DNA of 64,000 nt. It comes from Planococcus halocryophilus (GTDB taxonomy: Bacteria > Bacillota > Bacilli > Bacillales_A > Planococcaceae). Positions 1-7,818 of the stretch are shown here, piece by piece. The stretch spans positions 1,584,001 through 1,648,000 of the forward strand of contig NZ_CP016537.2 of the NCBI RefSeq assembly GCF_001687585.2, given 5' to 3'. The number at the start of each line of letters is the position of its first letter. The first letter of the stretch is position 1. The translations under genes and the position numbers were made by a program. The notes below the pieces were generated by a model. That model had not been told where the DNA came from. It did not search any database and was given only the letters and a program-made list of their open reading frames with translations.

Positions 1-603
1 TCTATTATCAATTTACTTATGCGTTTTTACGAATTCAAAAAAGGTGATATTTGGATTGATGGAGTATCTATAAAAGATTATGAAACCGCTGAATTGCGTA
101 AAAAATTAGGGTTGGTTTTACAAGATCCTTTCTTGTTTTATGGCACAATCGCAAGCAATATTCGACTTTATGATCAAAGTATTACGGATTCTGCTGTTCG
201 AAAAGCTGCAGAATTTGTTCAAGCTGATCGCTTTATCGAAGAATTGCCAAACAAGTATCAGCAAAAAGTGACTGAAAGAGGATCAACATTTTCAAGCGGC
301 CAACGTCAATTAGTCGCGTTTGCGAGAACCATTTCGACCGATCCGAAAGTATTGGTGCTTGATGAAGCAACAGCTAACATTGATACGGAAACGGAAATGG
401 CCATTCAAGAAAGCCTTGAACGCATGCGGCTTGGTCGAACAACAATTGCTATCGCACATAGACTTAGCACGATTCAAGATGCCGAACTGATACTAGTACT
501 GCGACAAGGAGAAATTGTAGAGCGAGGAACTCATCAACAATTGCTGCAACAACGCGGTTTGTATCATAAAATGTATTTATTGCAAAATGGAATCGTGGAG
601 TAG
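1..603 (+). CDS. ABC transporter ATP-binding/permease protein, C-terminal part (5' end outside window)
   Basis: The reading frame is open from base 1, so the gene begins upstream and only the last ~200 residues are visible. These are the second half of an ABC nucleotide-binding domain: Q-loop in VLQDPFLFYGT, signature FSSGQRQLVAFART, Walker B VLVLDEAT followed by NID, and H-loop IAIAHRLST. The order and spacing are those of an exporter with fused membrane and ATPase domains; the SSGQRQL form of the signature recalls one subunit of heterodimeric multidrug exporters such as the YheI/YheH type. The membrane part and Walker A cannot be seen, so substrate is unknown. The gene ends with TAG and is followed 15 bases later by a terminator. 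Confidence 0.93.
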   Translation, partial: SIINLLMRFYEFKKGDIWIDGVSIKDYETAELRKKLGLVLQDPFLFYGTIASNIRLYDQSITDSAVRKAAEFVQADRFIEELPNKYQQKVTERGSTFSSGQRQLVAFARTISTDPKVLVLDEATANIDTETEMAIQESLERMRLGRTTIAIAHRLSTIQDAELILVLRQGEIVERGTHQQLLQQRGLYHKMYLLQNGIVE

Positions 604-617
604 TCAAAAGCTTTTAT

Positions 618-659
618 ACTGTAGTCAATTCGAATGATTCGAGGTGACTACAGTTTTTT
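618..659 (+). terminator. Rho-independent terminator of the ABC transporter gene
   Basis: Inverted repeat CTGTAGTCA / TGACTACAG (619-627 with 645-653) followed by six T. It sits just after the ABC gene stop codon. Confidence 0.85.
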
Positions 660-921
660 GTTGCGAAAAATTGGACTAGTCGCTTTGGATTAAACAAAAG
701 AGCAGCCCAAGTTGTTTTAAACTTACAATGTAGTAAACTACAAAAGGATTTATCCAAAAAGTCAAAAAATGTTTACAACCAAAAAATATAACAAGTTAAT
801 TAAATCCAATTGAAAAAAGTAATAAGTTGATCATTTGTCCACAAAGATTTCACAGGCGTAAGAGCAGTGTTAAGCTAGAATATTTGTTAAGATGAGAAGA
901 AGACAGGAAGGAGAATTACCA

Positions 922-1632
922 GTGACATCTGATATTAATTTATTTTTAGCTTTTGGCGCAGGCTTTTTGAGTTTTATTTCTCCATGTACGTTGCCTTTAT
1001 ATCCTGCATTTTTATCTTATATCACAGGTATGACAATGGATGAGATTAAAAATGATAAAAAAGTTATGCAACGCAGAGGTATGTTTCATACGTTATTTTT
1101 CTTATTAGGATTTTCAACAATTTTCATCGCACTCGGATTTAGTACATCGTTCTTTTATGAATGGTTTATTCGTTATGATGAATTGATCCGTCAAGTAGGT
1201 GCGATTTTTATTGTGTTATTTGGGTTAATGATTATCGGTGTTTTTTCACCAAAATTACTCATGCAAGATCGCAAGTTCTCATTTAAAAATCGTCCATCTG
1301 GATTTCTTGGGACATTTGTAATTGGTCTAGCTTTTGCGGCTGGTTGGACACCATGTACAGGGCCGATAACAGCAGCTATTTATGCACTTGCTGCGACTAA
1401 TCCTGGTTCTGGTGTTTGGTATATGGTGGCTTATGTGCTTGGTTTTGCAATTCCGTTTTTCGTATTGTCATTCTTTGTGACACGTATGGGCTGGTTGCGT
1501 AAACATAATCAAACAATCATGAAAGTTGGCGGTTATGTTATGATTGCAATTGGGATCTTATTATTTTTCGATGGCCTAACGTATTTGATCCGTGTCTTAA
1601 GTCCGTTCTTTGGTGATTTCCAAGGATTTTAA
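922..1632 (+). CDS. ccdA: Cytochrome c biogenesis protein CcdA (thiol-disulfide membrane transporter)
   Basis: Polytopic membrane protein of the CcdA/DsbD-core family that carries reducing equivalents from cytoplasmic thioredoxin across the membrane, for apocytochrome c and other extracellular thiols. The two redox cysteines are in [11 protein letters not shown] (residue 22) and GWTPCTGP (residue 145), each at a membrane segment; about six hydrophobic segments are visible. I place the start at GTG 922 because AGGAAGGAG lies 7-8 bases before it; the longer in-frame ATG at 892 has no such site. Length 236 residues fits the family. It heads a ccdA - thioredoxin - ccdC group, equivalent to ccdA-yneI-ccdC of B. 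subtilis but with a thioredoxin-like gene in the middle. Confidence 0.95.
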   Translation: MTSDINLFLAFGAGFLSFISPCTLPLYPAFLSYITGMTMDEIKNDKKVMQRRGMFHTLFFLLGFSTIFIALGFSTSFFYEWFIRYDELIRQVGAIFIVLFGLMIIGVFSPKLLMQDRKFSFKNRPSGFLGTFVIGLAFAAGWTPCTGPITAAIYALAATNPGSGVWYMVAYVLGFAIPFFVLSFFVTRMGWLRKHNQTIMKVGGYVMIAIGILLFFDGLTYLIRVLSPFFGDFQGF

Positions 1633-1656
1633 ATTGATAATGAGTAGGTGAAAAAG

Positions 1657-1980
1657 ATGGAAACTATTTCGAAAATAGAAGAATATCAATCAAAAATAGG
1701 TGAAGAGAAATCTTTTTTGCTTTTTGTAAAAACAGATAATTGTTCAGTCTGTGAAGGTTTACGCCCTCAAGTTGAGGATTTTGAAGGCGACTACAAGCTT
1801 CCTTTTTACTTGGTCAATGCGGCAAAGGTGCCAGAATTGGCAGGACAATTGATGCTGTTTACAGCACCTGTGGTGATTTTATATCGCCATGGTAAAGAAG
1901 TTCAGCGTTTTGCACGCTTTGTACCGATAGAAGAATTACGCCGCAGACTAGATAAGCTGGAGGAGAATTTGGATGCTTAA
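1657..1980 (+). CDS. Thioredoxin-like protein with CSVC motif
   Basis: A 107-residue single-domain thioredoxin fold protein without a signal peptide. The redox motif is C-S-V-C at residues 29-32 rather than the usual CGPC, followed by a beta-rich segment LPFYLVNAAKVPELA and the cis-proline region FTAPVVILYRHGKEV. ATG 1657 is preferred because TAGGTG stands six bases before it; an in-frame GTG at 1648 overlaps that ribosome site. It lies between ccdA and ccdC and overlaps ccdC by 8 bases, so it probably acts as the cytoplasmic electron donor or partner of CcdA (inference from position). Confidence 0.85.
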   Translation: METISKIEEYQSKIGEEKSFLLFVKTDNCSVCEGLRPQVEDFEGDYKLPFYLVNAAKVPELAGQLMLFTAPVVILYRHGKEVQRFARFVPIEELRRRLDKLEENLDA

Positions 1981-2473
1981 TCAAATTCCTACAGAAGTCT
2001 ATTTAATCATTACAACAGTTGGTGCATTTTTGATGGGATTGCTAGCGATGTTTGTTCGCTCGAAGGCTGCAAAGAAACCGGCATCGGTAAAAAAGATTAT
2101 TTTGCCCCCATTATTTATGTCTACTGGTGCTTTCATGTTTATCTTTCCTTTTTTTCGTGTGGCACCTTTACAAATTTTAGAGGCATTAGCCGTGGGTATT
2201 CTTTTTTCAACGGTGCTGATTTGGACATCAAAATTCGAAGTTCGTGATAGTGATATTTACTTAAAACAATCGAAAGCTTTTGTCTTTATTTTATTTGGCT
2301 TGTTACTAGTACGCGTAGTCGGTAAAGTTGTTTTAAGTTCAAGTATTGATATTGGCGAATTAGGTGGCATGTTCTGGATTTTAGCATTTGGTATGCTTTG
2401 GCCGTGGCGAATCTCAATGCTTTGGCAATATAAAAAACTCGAAGCAAAAAATAAAAGCGCTGTTCCCATTTAA
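1973..2473 (+). CDS. ccdC: CcdC family membrane protein
   Basis: A 166-residue integral membrane protein with about four or five hydrophobic stretches (residues ~8-26, 48-64, 68-84, 97-117, 128-148). Size, hydrophobic pattern and position after ccdA match CcdC (YneJ) of Bacillus, which is linked to cytochrome c maturation although not essential there. ATG 1973 overlaps the end of the thioredoxin-like gene, indicating translational coupling. It ends in a terminator shared with the opposing gene. Confidence 0.85.
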   Translation: MLNQIPTEVYLIITTVGAFLMGLLAMFVRSKAAKKPASVKKIILPPLFMSTGAFMFIFPFFRVAPLQILEALAVGILFSTVLIWTSKFEVRDSDIYLKQSKAFVFILFGLLLVRVVGKVVLSSSIDIGELGGMFWILAFGMLWPWRISMLWQYKKLEAKNKSAVPI

Positions 2474-2491
2474 GGGAGCAGCGCTTTTTAT
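2453..2491. terminator. Bidirectional terminator between ccdC and yneK
   Basis: 15-bp stem (2453-2467 with 2474-2488, one G-T pair) flanked by A run on the left and T run on the right, overlapping the ends of both convergent genes. Confidence 0.85.
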
Positions 2492-2922
2492 TGTTCAAAA
2501 TATTGTTCGTACGGACTCACATCAATTTTCATTTCTGCCAATTTTTTTCGTAAAAACTTATGATCACGTTTAGGCGTAGCTAAAATATAACCACGAATAA
2601 TGTGTTCGAGCTTCATCTTTTTAACATTTTCTTCAAGCAAGACTTGCCCAATTCTACCAGCAATCTTTTGTTTTGCTACTGGTCGGAATAAATCGGGAAC
2701 GGGTTGAACCAATTCGTTCAACATTGCTTTTTCTTCAACGCCCCATAAATGTATGGTTTTATCCACGTAATATTCTTCCCAGTTCAAATCCGAAAGGCCG
2801 TCCTCTTTAGGCATGGACTTCAGGAACTTTCTGAACATAAAATATCCTCCAATGGCAAAAAGCCCTACTAATACGACTACCCAAAATAGGATAAATACTA
2901 AAAACCAGCCATTCAGTTCCAT
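2488..2922 (-). CDS. yneK: DUF2621 membrane-anchored protein (YneK-like)
   Basis: A 144-residue protein with one N-terminal membrane segment (residues ~7-28) and a charged, soluble remainder containing LSDLNWEEYYVDKTIHLWGVEEKAMLN. Position next to ccdC, convergent or adjacent in Bacillus, and the overall layout match YneK/DUF2621. The function is unknown. Start ATG 2922 is preceded on the minus strand by GAGGTG. Its upstream region is shared with the divergent DUF1659 gene. Confidence 0.75.
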   Translation of the reverse strand: MELNGWFLVFILFWVVVLVGLFAIGGYFMFRKFLKSMPKEDGLSDLNWEEYYVDKTIHLWGVEEKAMLNELVQPVPDLFRPVAKQKIAGRIGQVLLEENVKKMKLEHIIRGYILATPKRDHKFLRKKLAEMKIDVSPYEQYFEQ

Positions 2923-3042
2923 ATTGTTTCACCTCGTCTTTTCCATTACTTCCATTATAGAAGGGTTTGAAAAGAAATTCATTAAAAATGTATCTCTTTT
3001 TTCTAACTGTGTCTATATAGCGAATGAAAGGAGGTGAGAAAC

Positions 3043-3261
3043 ATGGCCTTTAGTGATTTTAAGAACGCTAGCATTCGCTGCACGTACGACAATGGATTGG
3101 ATGCCAACGGTAAAGTAAAGAGAAAGTTTAAATCGTATCACAACGTCAAAGAAGCTGCAGCTGCAGACGGTATTTTTGAGACAGCAGCGGTTTTGACAAA
3201 CTTCGGAACAAAAACTTTGATGGATGTTGAAAAACAATCCGCAATCACAATCTATCAATAA
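3043..3261 (+). CDS. DUF1659 family small protein
   Basis: A 72-residue soluble protein; the central stretch VKRKFKSYHNVKEAAAADG followed by FETAAVLTNFGTKTLMDVEKQ is typical of DUF1659. The start is ATG 3043, six bases after GGAGGTGAG; the longer in-frame start at 3034 lies inside that site. It is 22 bases upstream of a DUF2922 gene and forms with it and the later YvrJ-like gene a set that recurs in Bacillales. No biochemical role is known to me. Confidence 0.8.
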   Translation: MAFSDFKNASIRCTYDNGLDANGKVKRKFKSYHNVKEAAAADGIFETAAVLTNFGTKTLMDVEKQSAITIYQ

Positions 3262-3283
3262 TTAGTAGGAGGGGGAATAGAGA

Positions 3284-3499
3284 ATGGCTAAAACTTTAGA
3301 ATTAATCTTCACAACCACTGCCGGAAAAGATGTGACATTAACAGTTGATGAACCGCGTGCCGACGTCACAGACGCTGAATTGTTCGCAGGAATGCAAGCA
3401 ATTATCACACATAATGTGTTCGAAGTAGAAGGTTCGTCACTCGGCACAGTAAAAGGTGCACGTATAGTCGAACGCAATATTGTGGAGTACGAAGTATAA
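3284..3499 (+). CDS. DUF2922 family small protein
   Basis: A 71-residue protein beginning MAKTLELIFTTTAGKDVTLTVDEPRADV, the usual DUF2922 pattern of a beta-hairpin, a helix and the closing segment VKGARIVERNIVEYEV. GGAGGGGG precedes ATG 3284. It is co-directional with the DUF1659 gene and ends in a terminator at 3505-3533. The function is unknown. Confidence 0.8.
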   Translation: MAKTLELIFTTTAGKDVTLTVDEPRADVTDAELFAGMQAIITHNVFEVEGSSLGTVKGARIVERNIVEYEV

Positions 3500-3504
3500 G
3501 CAAG

Positions 3505-3533
3505 AAGCTCTCCTGTTTCGGGAGAGCTTTTTT
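3505..3533 (+). terminator. Rho-independent terminator after the DUF2922 gene
   Basis: Stem AGCTCTCC / GGAGAGCT with loop TGTTTC and a T-rich tail. Confidence 0.85.
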
Positions 3534-3548
3534 CAATAGGAAGAGAAG

Positions 3549-3739
3549 ATCAATGGAGCTGATCTACCGAGGCTACCAGCGCTTGTCGGTGTTAAACGGC
3601 AGCTTTAGCTTTTTTAATTGTCTAGCTTCAGCTGTCAGATTCTCGGGTCATAAGCCACTCTGGCTGTGCGGCAAAAAACGCCGCTTCGCCAGATTGTCTT
3701 ATGCCTGTCGAATCTAAACGACAGCTTTAGCTTTTCTAG
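3549..3739 (+). repeat. Intergenic repeat element, one partial and one full copy in tandem
   Basis: Bases 3618-3739 read TGTCTAGCTTCAGCTGTCAGA ... CGACAGCTTTAGCTTTTCT, with ends that are complementary and with an internal GCGGC / GCCGC hairpin. Bases 3549-3616 end in ACGGCAGCTTTAGCTTTTTT, matching the 3' end of the full copy. The sequence is of the kind TGTCTAGCT-CAGC ... CTTTTCT that I know as a dispersed intergenic repeat in Bacillus and relatives. It separates the DUF2922 gene from the YvrJ-like gene. Any mobility or function is not known. Confidence 0.7.
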
Positions 3740-3755
3740 ATTGGAGGTGAGGTTT

Positions 3756-3884
3756 ATGGCTGAGTGGATGCAATGGGTACAGGAGCTCGGATTCCCTATA
3801 TTTGTGTCATTTTACTTGATGCATCGTGTGGAAACGAAACTGGTCGCCATTCATGAAGCACTGCTTACATTGAAATTGTCCTGA
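3756..3884 (+). CDS. YvrJ family mini-protein
   Basis: A 42-residue protein, MAEWMQWVQELGFPIFVSFYLMHRVE then KLVAIHEALLTLKLS. The hydrophobic stretch followed by an R-x-E-x-K-L motif is characteristic of YvrJ proteins, which accompany DUF1659/DUF2922 genes. GGAGGTGAGG ends three bases before ATG 3756, supporting this short start over longer in-frame ones. The ribosome site lies right at the edge of the repeat element. Confidence 0.75.
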   Translation: MAEWMQWVQELGFPIFVSFYLMHRVETKLVAIHEALLTLKLS

Positions 3885-3978
3885 CTTCACAAAATCGTGA
3901 CAATGGCAGTATTCCATGTATTGTACTGATTCTACACTTTCGCTATGATTAAGGAGATGAAAGAGTGGAGGCAATAGT

Positions 3979-4542
3979 ATGCGATTTATTTCTTTATCAG
4001 CATTAATCAGCTTAGTGCTGTTGTTGTCTGCGTGTGGTAGTTCTGCAATCGATGATTTTTCATATACTGACCAACGTGGAGAACCGGTAGCTTTGGAAGA
4101 TTTAAAAGGGACGCCGTGGCTAGCGACTTTTGTTTTCACCAATTGCAATACGGTATGCCCGCCAATGACTTTTAATTTAAGCGGAATTCAGGAAGAGTTA
4201 GAAGCTGATGGCTTGAGTGATTATAAAATCGTAGCATTTAGTGTGGATCCAATTGTTGACACGCCCGAAACCTTACAAAACTATTTAGCACAATTTTCAG
4301 TGCCAGATGACTCAAAATGGCATTTATTGACGGGATATACGCAGGACGAAATTGCTGAATTTGCTAAAGATAATTTTAAATCTTTTGTCCGCAATGATCC
4401 TGAAAGTGATCAAGTCATACACGGAACGAACTTTTATTTAGTAGACCAAGAAGGTGTGGTTGTAAATAATTATGACGGTTACGACAGTGTGCCGGTTGAG
4501 GATATTAAAAATGATTTACGTGGATTAATCGAAGAGTATTAA
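3979..4542 (+). CDS. SCO1/SenC family copper chaperone lipoprotein
   Basis: A 187-residue lipoprotein: hydrophobic N-terminus with lipobox LSAC (Cys19), then a thioredoxin-like SCO domain. The metal-binding motif is C-N-T-V-C (Cys56, Cys60) and the partner histidine is in VIHGTNFYLVD (His148). Proteins of this family deliver copper to the CuA site of cytochrome c oxidase and sit on the outer face of the membrane; B. subtilis YpmQ is the model. It is not next to oxidase genes here. It ends on the terminator shared with mscL. Confidence 0.9.
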   Translation: MRFISLSALISLVLLLSACGSSAIDDFSYTDQRGEPVALEDLKGTPWLATFVFTNCNTVCPPMTFNLSGIQEELEADGLSDYKIVAFSVDPIVDTPETLQNYLAQFSVPDDSKWHLLTGYTQDEIAEFAKDNFKSFVRNDPESDQVIHGTNFYLVDQEGVVVNNYDGYDSVPVEDIKNDLRGLIEEY

Positions 4543-4567
4543 AAAACCGGTCATTGACCGGTTTTTT
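4541..4567. terminator. Bidirectional terminator between the SCO gene and mscL
   Basis: AAAAAACCGGT-CATTG-ACCGGTTTTTT; the hairpin overlaps the last bases of both convergent genes. Confidence 0.9.
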
Positions 4568-4940
4568 CTTTACTCAAAAGATCTCTGATTTCGACAAGGA
4601 GTTCTTGAGTTTTGTCCAGGACTTCTGGTTCTTCGGCTGCAGGTATGTCTTTTTTTCGTTTTAAATTAATGAAAATGCGGATAACCACAAAAATAGAAAA
4701 TGAAATAATAAAAAAGTCGATAATAGCTTGTATAAATAATCCATAATGCAGTACCACGTCGTTAAATGTATAGCTCCAGTTTTCAACACTTATTCCGCCG
4801 ACCAACATTCCAACTACCGGCATAATGATGTCTTCTACTAAAGAAGATACTACTTTCCCGAAAGCGGTACCAATAATTACTGCTATAGCTAAGTCAAGAA
4901 TGTTACCTTTCAACGCAAACTTCTTAAAGTCTTCCCACAT
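4551..4940 (-). CDS. mscL: Large-conductance mechanosensitive channel MscL
   Basis: 129 residues. The opening WEDFKKFALKGNILDLAIAV and IGTAFGKVVSSLVEDIIMPVVG are the cytoplasmic helix and pore-lining first membrane segment of MscL; the second segment is FIQAIIDFFIISFSIFVVIRI, followed by the charged C-terminal helix. The channel opens under membrane tension and releases solutes on osmotic downshock. I start at ATG 4940 because AGGAGG ends eight bases before it; the ATG at 4946 is only two bases from that site. Confidence 0.96.
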   Translation of the reverse strand: MWEDFKKFALKGNILDLAIAVIIGTAFGKVVSSLVEDIIMPVVGMLVGGISVENWSYTFNDVVLHYGLFIQAIIDFFIISFSIFVVIRIFINLKRKKDIPAAEEPEVLDKTQELLVEIRDLLSKEKTGQ

Positions 4941-5099
4941 ACACATCGCCTCCTAATAATCTAATGATTATGATAACAAAAAAAATCTGGAAATACACTT
5001 AGAAGTTGACTGTTAGAAAACCTTACCATGCCGCTTCGAAAAGGTAATGTTAAAGGTGTTGTGCTACACTAAAACAAATGAAAAAATAGGTGTGAAAAA

Positions 5100-5738
5100 A
5101 TGAAAAAGAAAAAATTACCAATTAGGTGGAAACGTAAAATTGGATGCCTGATTCTTTTTGTGCCTGCAGCAATAGTTATAGCGACGATCACTATCTTGAT
5201 ATTTGCACTAGTCAATTCGGATTCGGTATTTAAAACGATCAAAGACGCACCCAATCACTTAATTGAATTTAAAATTCCAGAAGAAAATATTCCATTATAC
5301 AAAGAAGCAGCTGATGCTTACAATATCCCATGGACATTACTAGCTGCACACCATCGAATTGAAACGAGATTTTCTACTATGGATCCTTTATTGTCGCCAG
5401 TTGGCGCAGAAGGACATCTTCAATTTATGCCTTGTACATTTGTGGGGTGGAGTCATCCAAGTTGCTCAGGACAAGGTCAAGGAGACATTAGCGAAGAAGA
5501 CAAAGTAAATCTTGATGTGATTGCCTATTATGGTGGCTATGGCGTGGATGGTAATGGAGACGGCATTGCAGATCCGTATAATCTAGAAGATTCACTTTAT
5601 AGCGCAGCGAATTATTTATCACAAAATGGAGCAGCAGAAGGCGATTTAGAAAATGCCATTTTTCAGTATAATCATAGTGAAGAATATGTAGCGGATGTCT
5701 TACATTATTATCATTTATACGAAGAAGAATATAATTGA
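5100..5738 (+). CDS. Membrane-anchored lytic transglycosylase-like protein
   Basis: 212 residues: a basic N-terminus, one membrane segment (about 14-38), then an extracellular lysozyme-like domain. AAHHRIETRF carries the likely catalytic Glu88; SPVGAEGHLQFMPCTF corresponds to the G-x-x-Q-F/M-P motif, and DPYNLEDSLYSAANYL and AIFQYNHSEEYVADVL to the later conserved parts of GH23-type transglycosylases. It should cut peptidoglycan glycan strands at the cell surface. The two Cys (112 and 122) may form a disulfide. It stands alone between mscL and a convergent stress gene. Confidence 0.85.
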   Translation: MKKKKLPIRWKRKIGCLILFVPAAIVIATITILIFALVNSDSVFKTIKDAPNHLIEFKIPEENIPLYKEAADAYNIPWTLLAAHHRIETRFSTMDPLLSPVGAEGHLQFMPCTFVGWSHPSCSGQGQGDISEEDKVNLDVIAYYGGYGVDGNGDGIADPYNLEDSLYSAANYLSQNGAAEGDLENAIFQYNHSEEYVADVLHYYHLYEEEYN

Positions 5739-5742
5739 CGAA

Positions 5743-5775
5743 AAAAAGAGTGGACCAAAGTCCACTCTTTTTGCA
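5743..5775. terminator. Bidirectional terminator
   Basis: Stem AAAAAGAGTGGA / TCCACTCTTTTT (5743-5754 with 5761-5772), between convergent genes. Confidence 0.88.
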
Positions 5776-5782
5776 TGAATTT

Positions 5783-6037
5783 TTATGTTCTTTTTCTCAT
5801 AGATCCCATGATCAAGCTAAGAACGAATACAAAGATCAAAGCACCGATTAATGCTGGGATAATTGCTACGTCCCAAATTACTGGACCTAAGTTTCCTAGG
5901 ATTAATCCGCCTAACCAAGCACCTACGATACCTGCAATAATGTTACCAATAATTCCACCTGGTACGTCTTTACCAAGAATCATTCCTGCGATCCAACCGA
6001 TGATACCACCCATAATTAGATATAAAATAAAACCCAT
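5783..6037 (-). CDS. GlsB/YeaQ/YmgE family stress-response membrane protein
   Basis: 84 residues, three hydrophobic segments rich in glycine: MGGIIGWIAGMILG, GGIIGNIIAGIVGAWLGGLIL and LIGALIFVFVLSLI. This is the pattern of the transglycosylase-associated (GlsB) family of small general-stress membrane proteins; the older name does not imply enzymatic activity. AAGGAGC precedes ATG 6037. Monocistronic. Confidence 0.88.
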   Translation of the reverse strand: MGFILYLIMGGIIGWIAGMILGKDVPGGIIGNIIAGIVGAWLGGLILGNLGPVIWDVAIIPALIGALIFVFVLSLIMGSMRKRT

Positions 6038-6125
6038 TTTTTCCAGCTCCTTTTAGGTAATGTATAATTGCTACACTCTAGATATAACCTTATTCAGGAT
6101 ATTTGAAACATAAAATAAAAAATTT

Positions 6126-6668
6126 TTATAAAACTTGTGCTCCTAAGGTTGCGGTGAAATGACGCAGAGACCATTCATGTCCAACTTGATCAAAGCTAGC
6201 GACACCATCTTTATGGACAATGATACTAAATCCTTTATTATAAGCATCTACTGCTGTGTGCAGCACACAAATATCTGTGCAAACCCCAACGATATGAATT
6301 TCTTCAATACTCCGCTCACGAAGCACTAATTCTAAATTGGTTCCAGCAAATGCACTGTATCGTGTTTTGTCCATCCAAATGATGTCGCTACGATGGGCTT
6401 CATAAATATCAGCAAGTCGTCCGTATAACGCGCGGCCAGCCGTGCCTCTTATATTGTGAGGAGGGAATAACTTCGTTTCAGGATGATAGGGATTATCTTT
6501 TTCGTGTAAATCAACTGGCATAATAACTAGTTCGTCGTCATTTAAAAATTCTTCAGTCAACTGACAAATTTTTTCTTCGATAACTTGTCCAGGTTTGCCG
6601 CAAGTTAAAGCGCCATCGTCTGCTACAAAATCCACCGTATAATCCACAACTAATAATGCTTTTTTCAT
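6126..6668 (-). CDS. pncA: Nicotinamidase-like cysteine hydrolase
   Basis: 180 residues of the isochorismatase/nicotinamidase fold. All expected sites are visible: Asp9 (VVDYTVDF), Lys101 (MDKTRYSAF) and nucleophile Cys134 (CTDICVLHT), plus the metal triad Asp53, His55 and His71 (PVDLHEKDNP ... FPPHNIRGT). The metal triad points to nicotinamidase (nicotinamide to nicotinate, NAD salvage) rather than isochorismatase. ATG 6668 is chosen because GGAGTG precedes it by six bases; the GTG nine bases upstream is part of that site. Substrate assignment is from motifs only. Confidence 0.85.
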   Translation of the reverse strand: MKKALLVVDYTVDFVADDGALTCGKPGQVIEEKICQLTEEFLNDDELVIMPVDLHEKDNPYHPETKLFPPHNIRGTAGRALYGRLADIYEAHRSDIIWMDKTRYSAFAGTNLELVLRERSIEEIHIVGVCTDICVLHTAVDAYNKGFSIIVHKDGVASFDQVGHEWSLRHFTATLGAQVL

Positions 6669-6795
6669 TGCGTTCACTCCTATATCTTTTTCTTGATTAT
6701 AAACTTAAATAAAATAAGATGAAAATAAACAATGCTTGCTAATAGTTTTTATTTTCAGTATAATCAGACTAATTAAGAGAGAAGGGGTGGTCCTG

Positions 6796-6903
6796 ATGCA
6801 ATATGAAAATGTGGAAAAACTTAATAGACAAGGTATGATTTTTGTTGTATTTCACACATTGCTCATTTTTAATTTTGCTTTGGATTTCGGTTTTTTCTTA
6901 TGA
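6796..6903 (+). CDS. Possible 35-residue membrane mini-protein
   Basis: ATG 6796 follows GAAGGGGTGG and opens a 35-codon frame: a charged N-terminal dozen residues and then a hydrophobic stretch (IFVVFHTLLIFNF-ALDFGFFL). It ends shortly before a strong terminator, which suggests a real transcript. It could equally be the stub of a decayed gene. I do not recognise a family. Confidence 0.4.
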   Translation: MQYENVEKLNRQGMIFVVFHTLLIFNFALDFGFFL

Positions 6904-6913
6904 CCGGAAACAT

Positions 6914-6952
6914 AAAACAGCCTATCCCAAACACATTGGGATAGGCTGTTTT
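6914..6952. terminator. Bidirectional terminator
   Basis: 16-bp perfect stem AAAACAGCCTATCCCA / TGGGATAGGCTGTTTT (6914-6929, 6937-6952), between the mini-gene and the convergent recombinase-like gene. Confidence 0.88.
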
Positions 6953-6966
6953 CATGTTTTTGTATA

Positions 6967-7818
6967 TTATCTTTTCAAACGAACTAACGAATCTTTTAAT
7001 ATTCTAGATGCAGAATCTAGTGAAACACCTAGTGTTTCTTGGATTTCTTCCAGGTTTTTATGTTCAACTGAATACAAATAATGGACGTATGCAAAACGGA
7101 TATCGCCTGAACGCATTGGCATGCCAACGAATGAAGAAAGAGCCTCCGTATAATCCGATAATGATCCCATTTGAAACATCGTGTATTCGTTTTTAACTTT
7201 AGATGACAATAAGTAAGGTGTGCCGCGGAATACTGCACGCTCAATTGCATCAAGCATAACTGGAATTTCTTTGTCAGTGAACTCCATCCGGCATTGATAG
7301 CCATCTTTTTTATCGACTGATAAAACGAGCTTACCATCGCGATCATCAAAATTATCTACATCAATGGCTACCATATCACGAAGGCGAAGTCCGCGAAGGT
7401 ATAGGATATAAAGAATTTTTGCATTCAAAGATAAACGATCAGCTTCAAGCACAGCATCTTTCTTTTTTAACAAATCTTCGTAATTTAAGTGGATATCAGC
7501 CGGTGTTAAATCCAGCTTTTTACTGAATTTGAATTTCGGCATAAAATCGTTCGGAATGCGACCAATTTGCCACATATAGTCAAACCATCTTCTAATATAA
7601 ATTAGTTTCCGGTTTAATGTACTGTCTTTAATGCCCGCCATGTGCTGATCCATTAAAAATTGTTGGATGTCGGAAGGACGTATATCATGCGGTTCAACAG
7701 GTCTTTTGTACGTATGTCTAAGAAAAGCGAAGAGCGAGCGGATCAATTGGACTTCATGAACTACGGTGTTCGGGCTAATGCCGTTGTCCAGTCTAAATTT
7801 CTCGTAACCATAAGGCAT
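6967..7818 (-). CDS. Tyrosine recombinase-fold protein with degenerate active site
   Basis: 283 residues laid out like a Xer-type recombinase: an N-terminal SAM-like domain (ISPNTVVHEVQLIRSLFAFL ... TLNRKLIYIRRWFDYMW) and a catalytic-type domain from about residue 130. The first arginine box is recognisable (LYLRGLRLRDMVAIDVDNF), but the HxLRH box appears as MRSGDIRFAYVHYLYS and the final box, which should hold the nucleophilic tyrosine, reads LGVSLDSASRILKDSL without Tyr. It is therefore probably not a strand-cleaving enzyme and may have a structural or regulatory DNA-binding role. Start ATG 7818 follows AAGAGGTGA. No mobile-element neighbours are seen. Confidence 0.75.
   Translation of the reverse strand: MPYGYEKFRLDNGISPNTVVHEVQLIRSLFAFLRHTYKRPVEPHDIRPSDIQQFLMDQHMAGIKDSTLNRKLIYIRRWFDYMWQIGRIPNDFMPKFKFSKKLDLTPADIHLNYEDLLKKKDAVLEADRLSLNAKILYILYLRGLRLRDMVAIDVDNFDDRDGKLVLSVDKKDGYQCRMEFTDKEIPVMLDAIERAVFRGTPYLLSSKVKNEYTMFQMGSLSDYTEALSSFVGMPMRSGDIRFAYVHYLYSVEHKNLEEIQETLGVSLDSASRILKDSLVRLKR

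Noticed and set aside
3541..3740. Non-coding RNA or riboswitch
   Set aside because: The structure is explained by a dispersed repeat with self-complementary ends; no aptamer pattern recognised.
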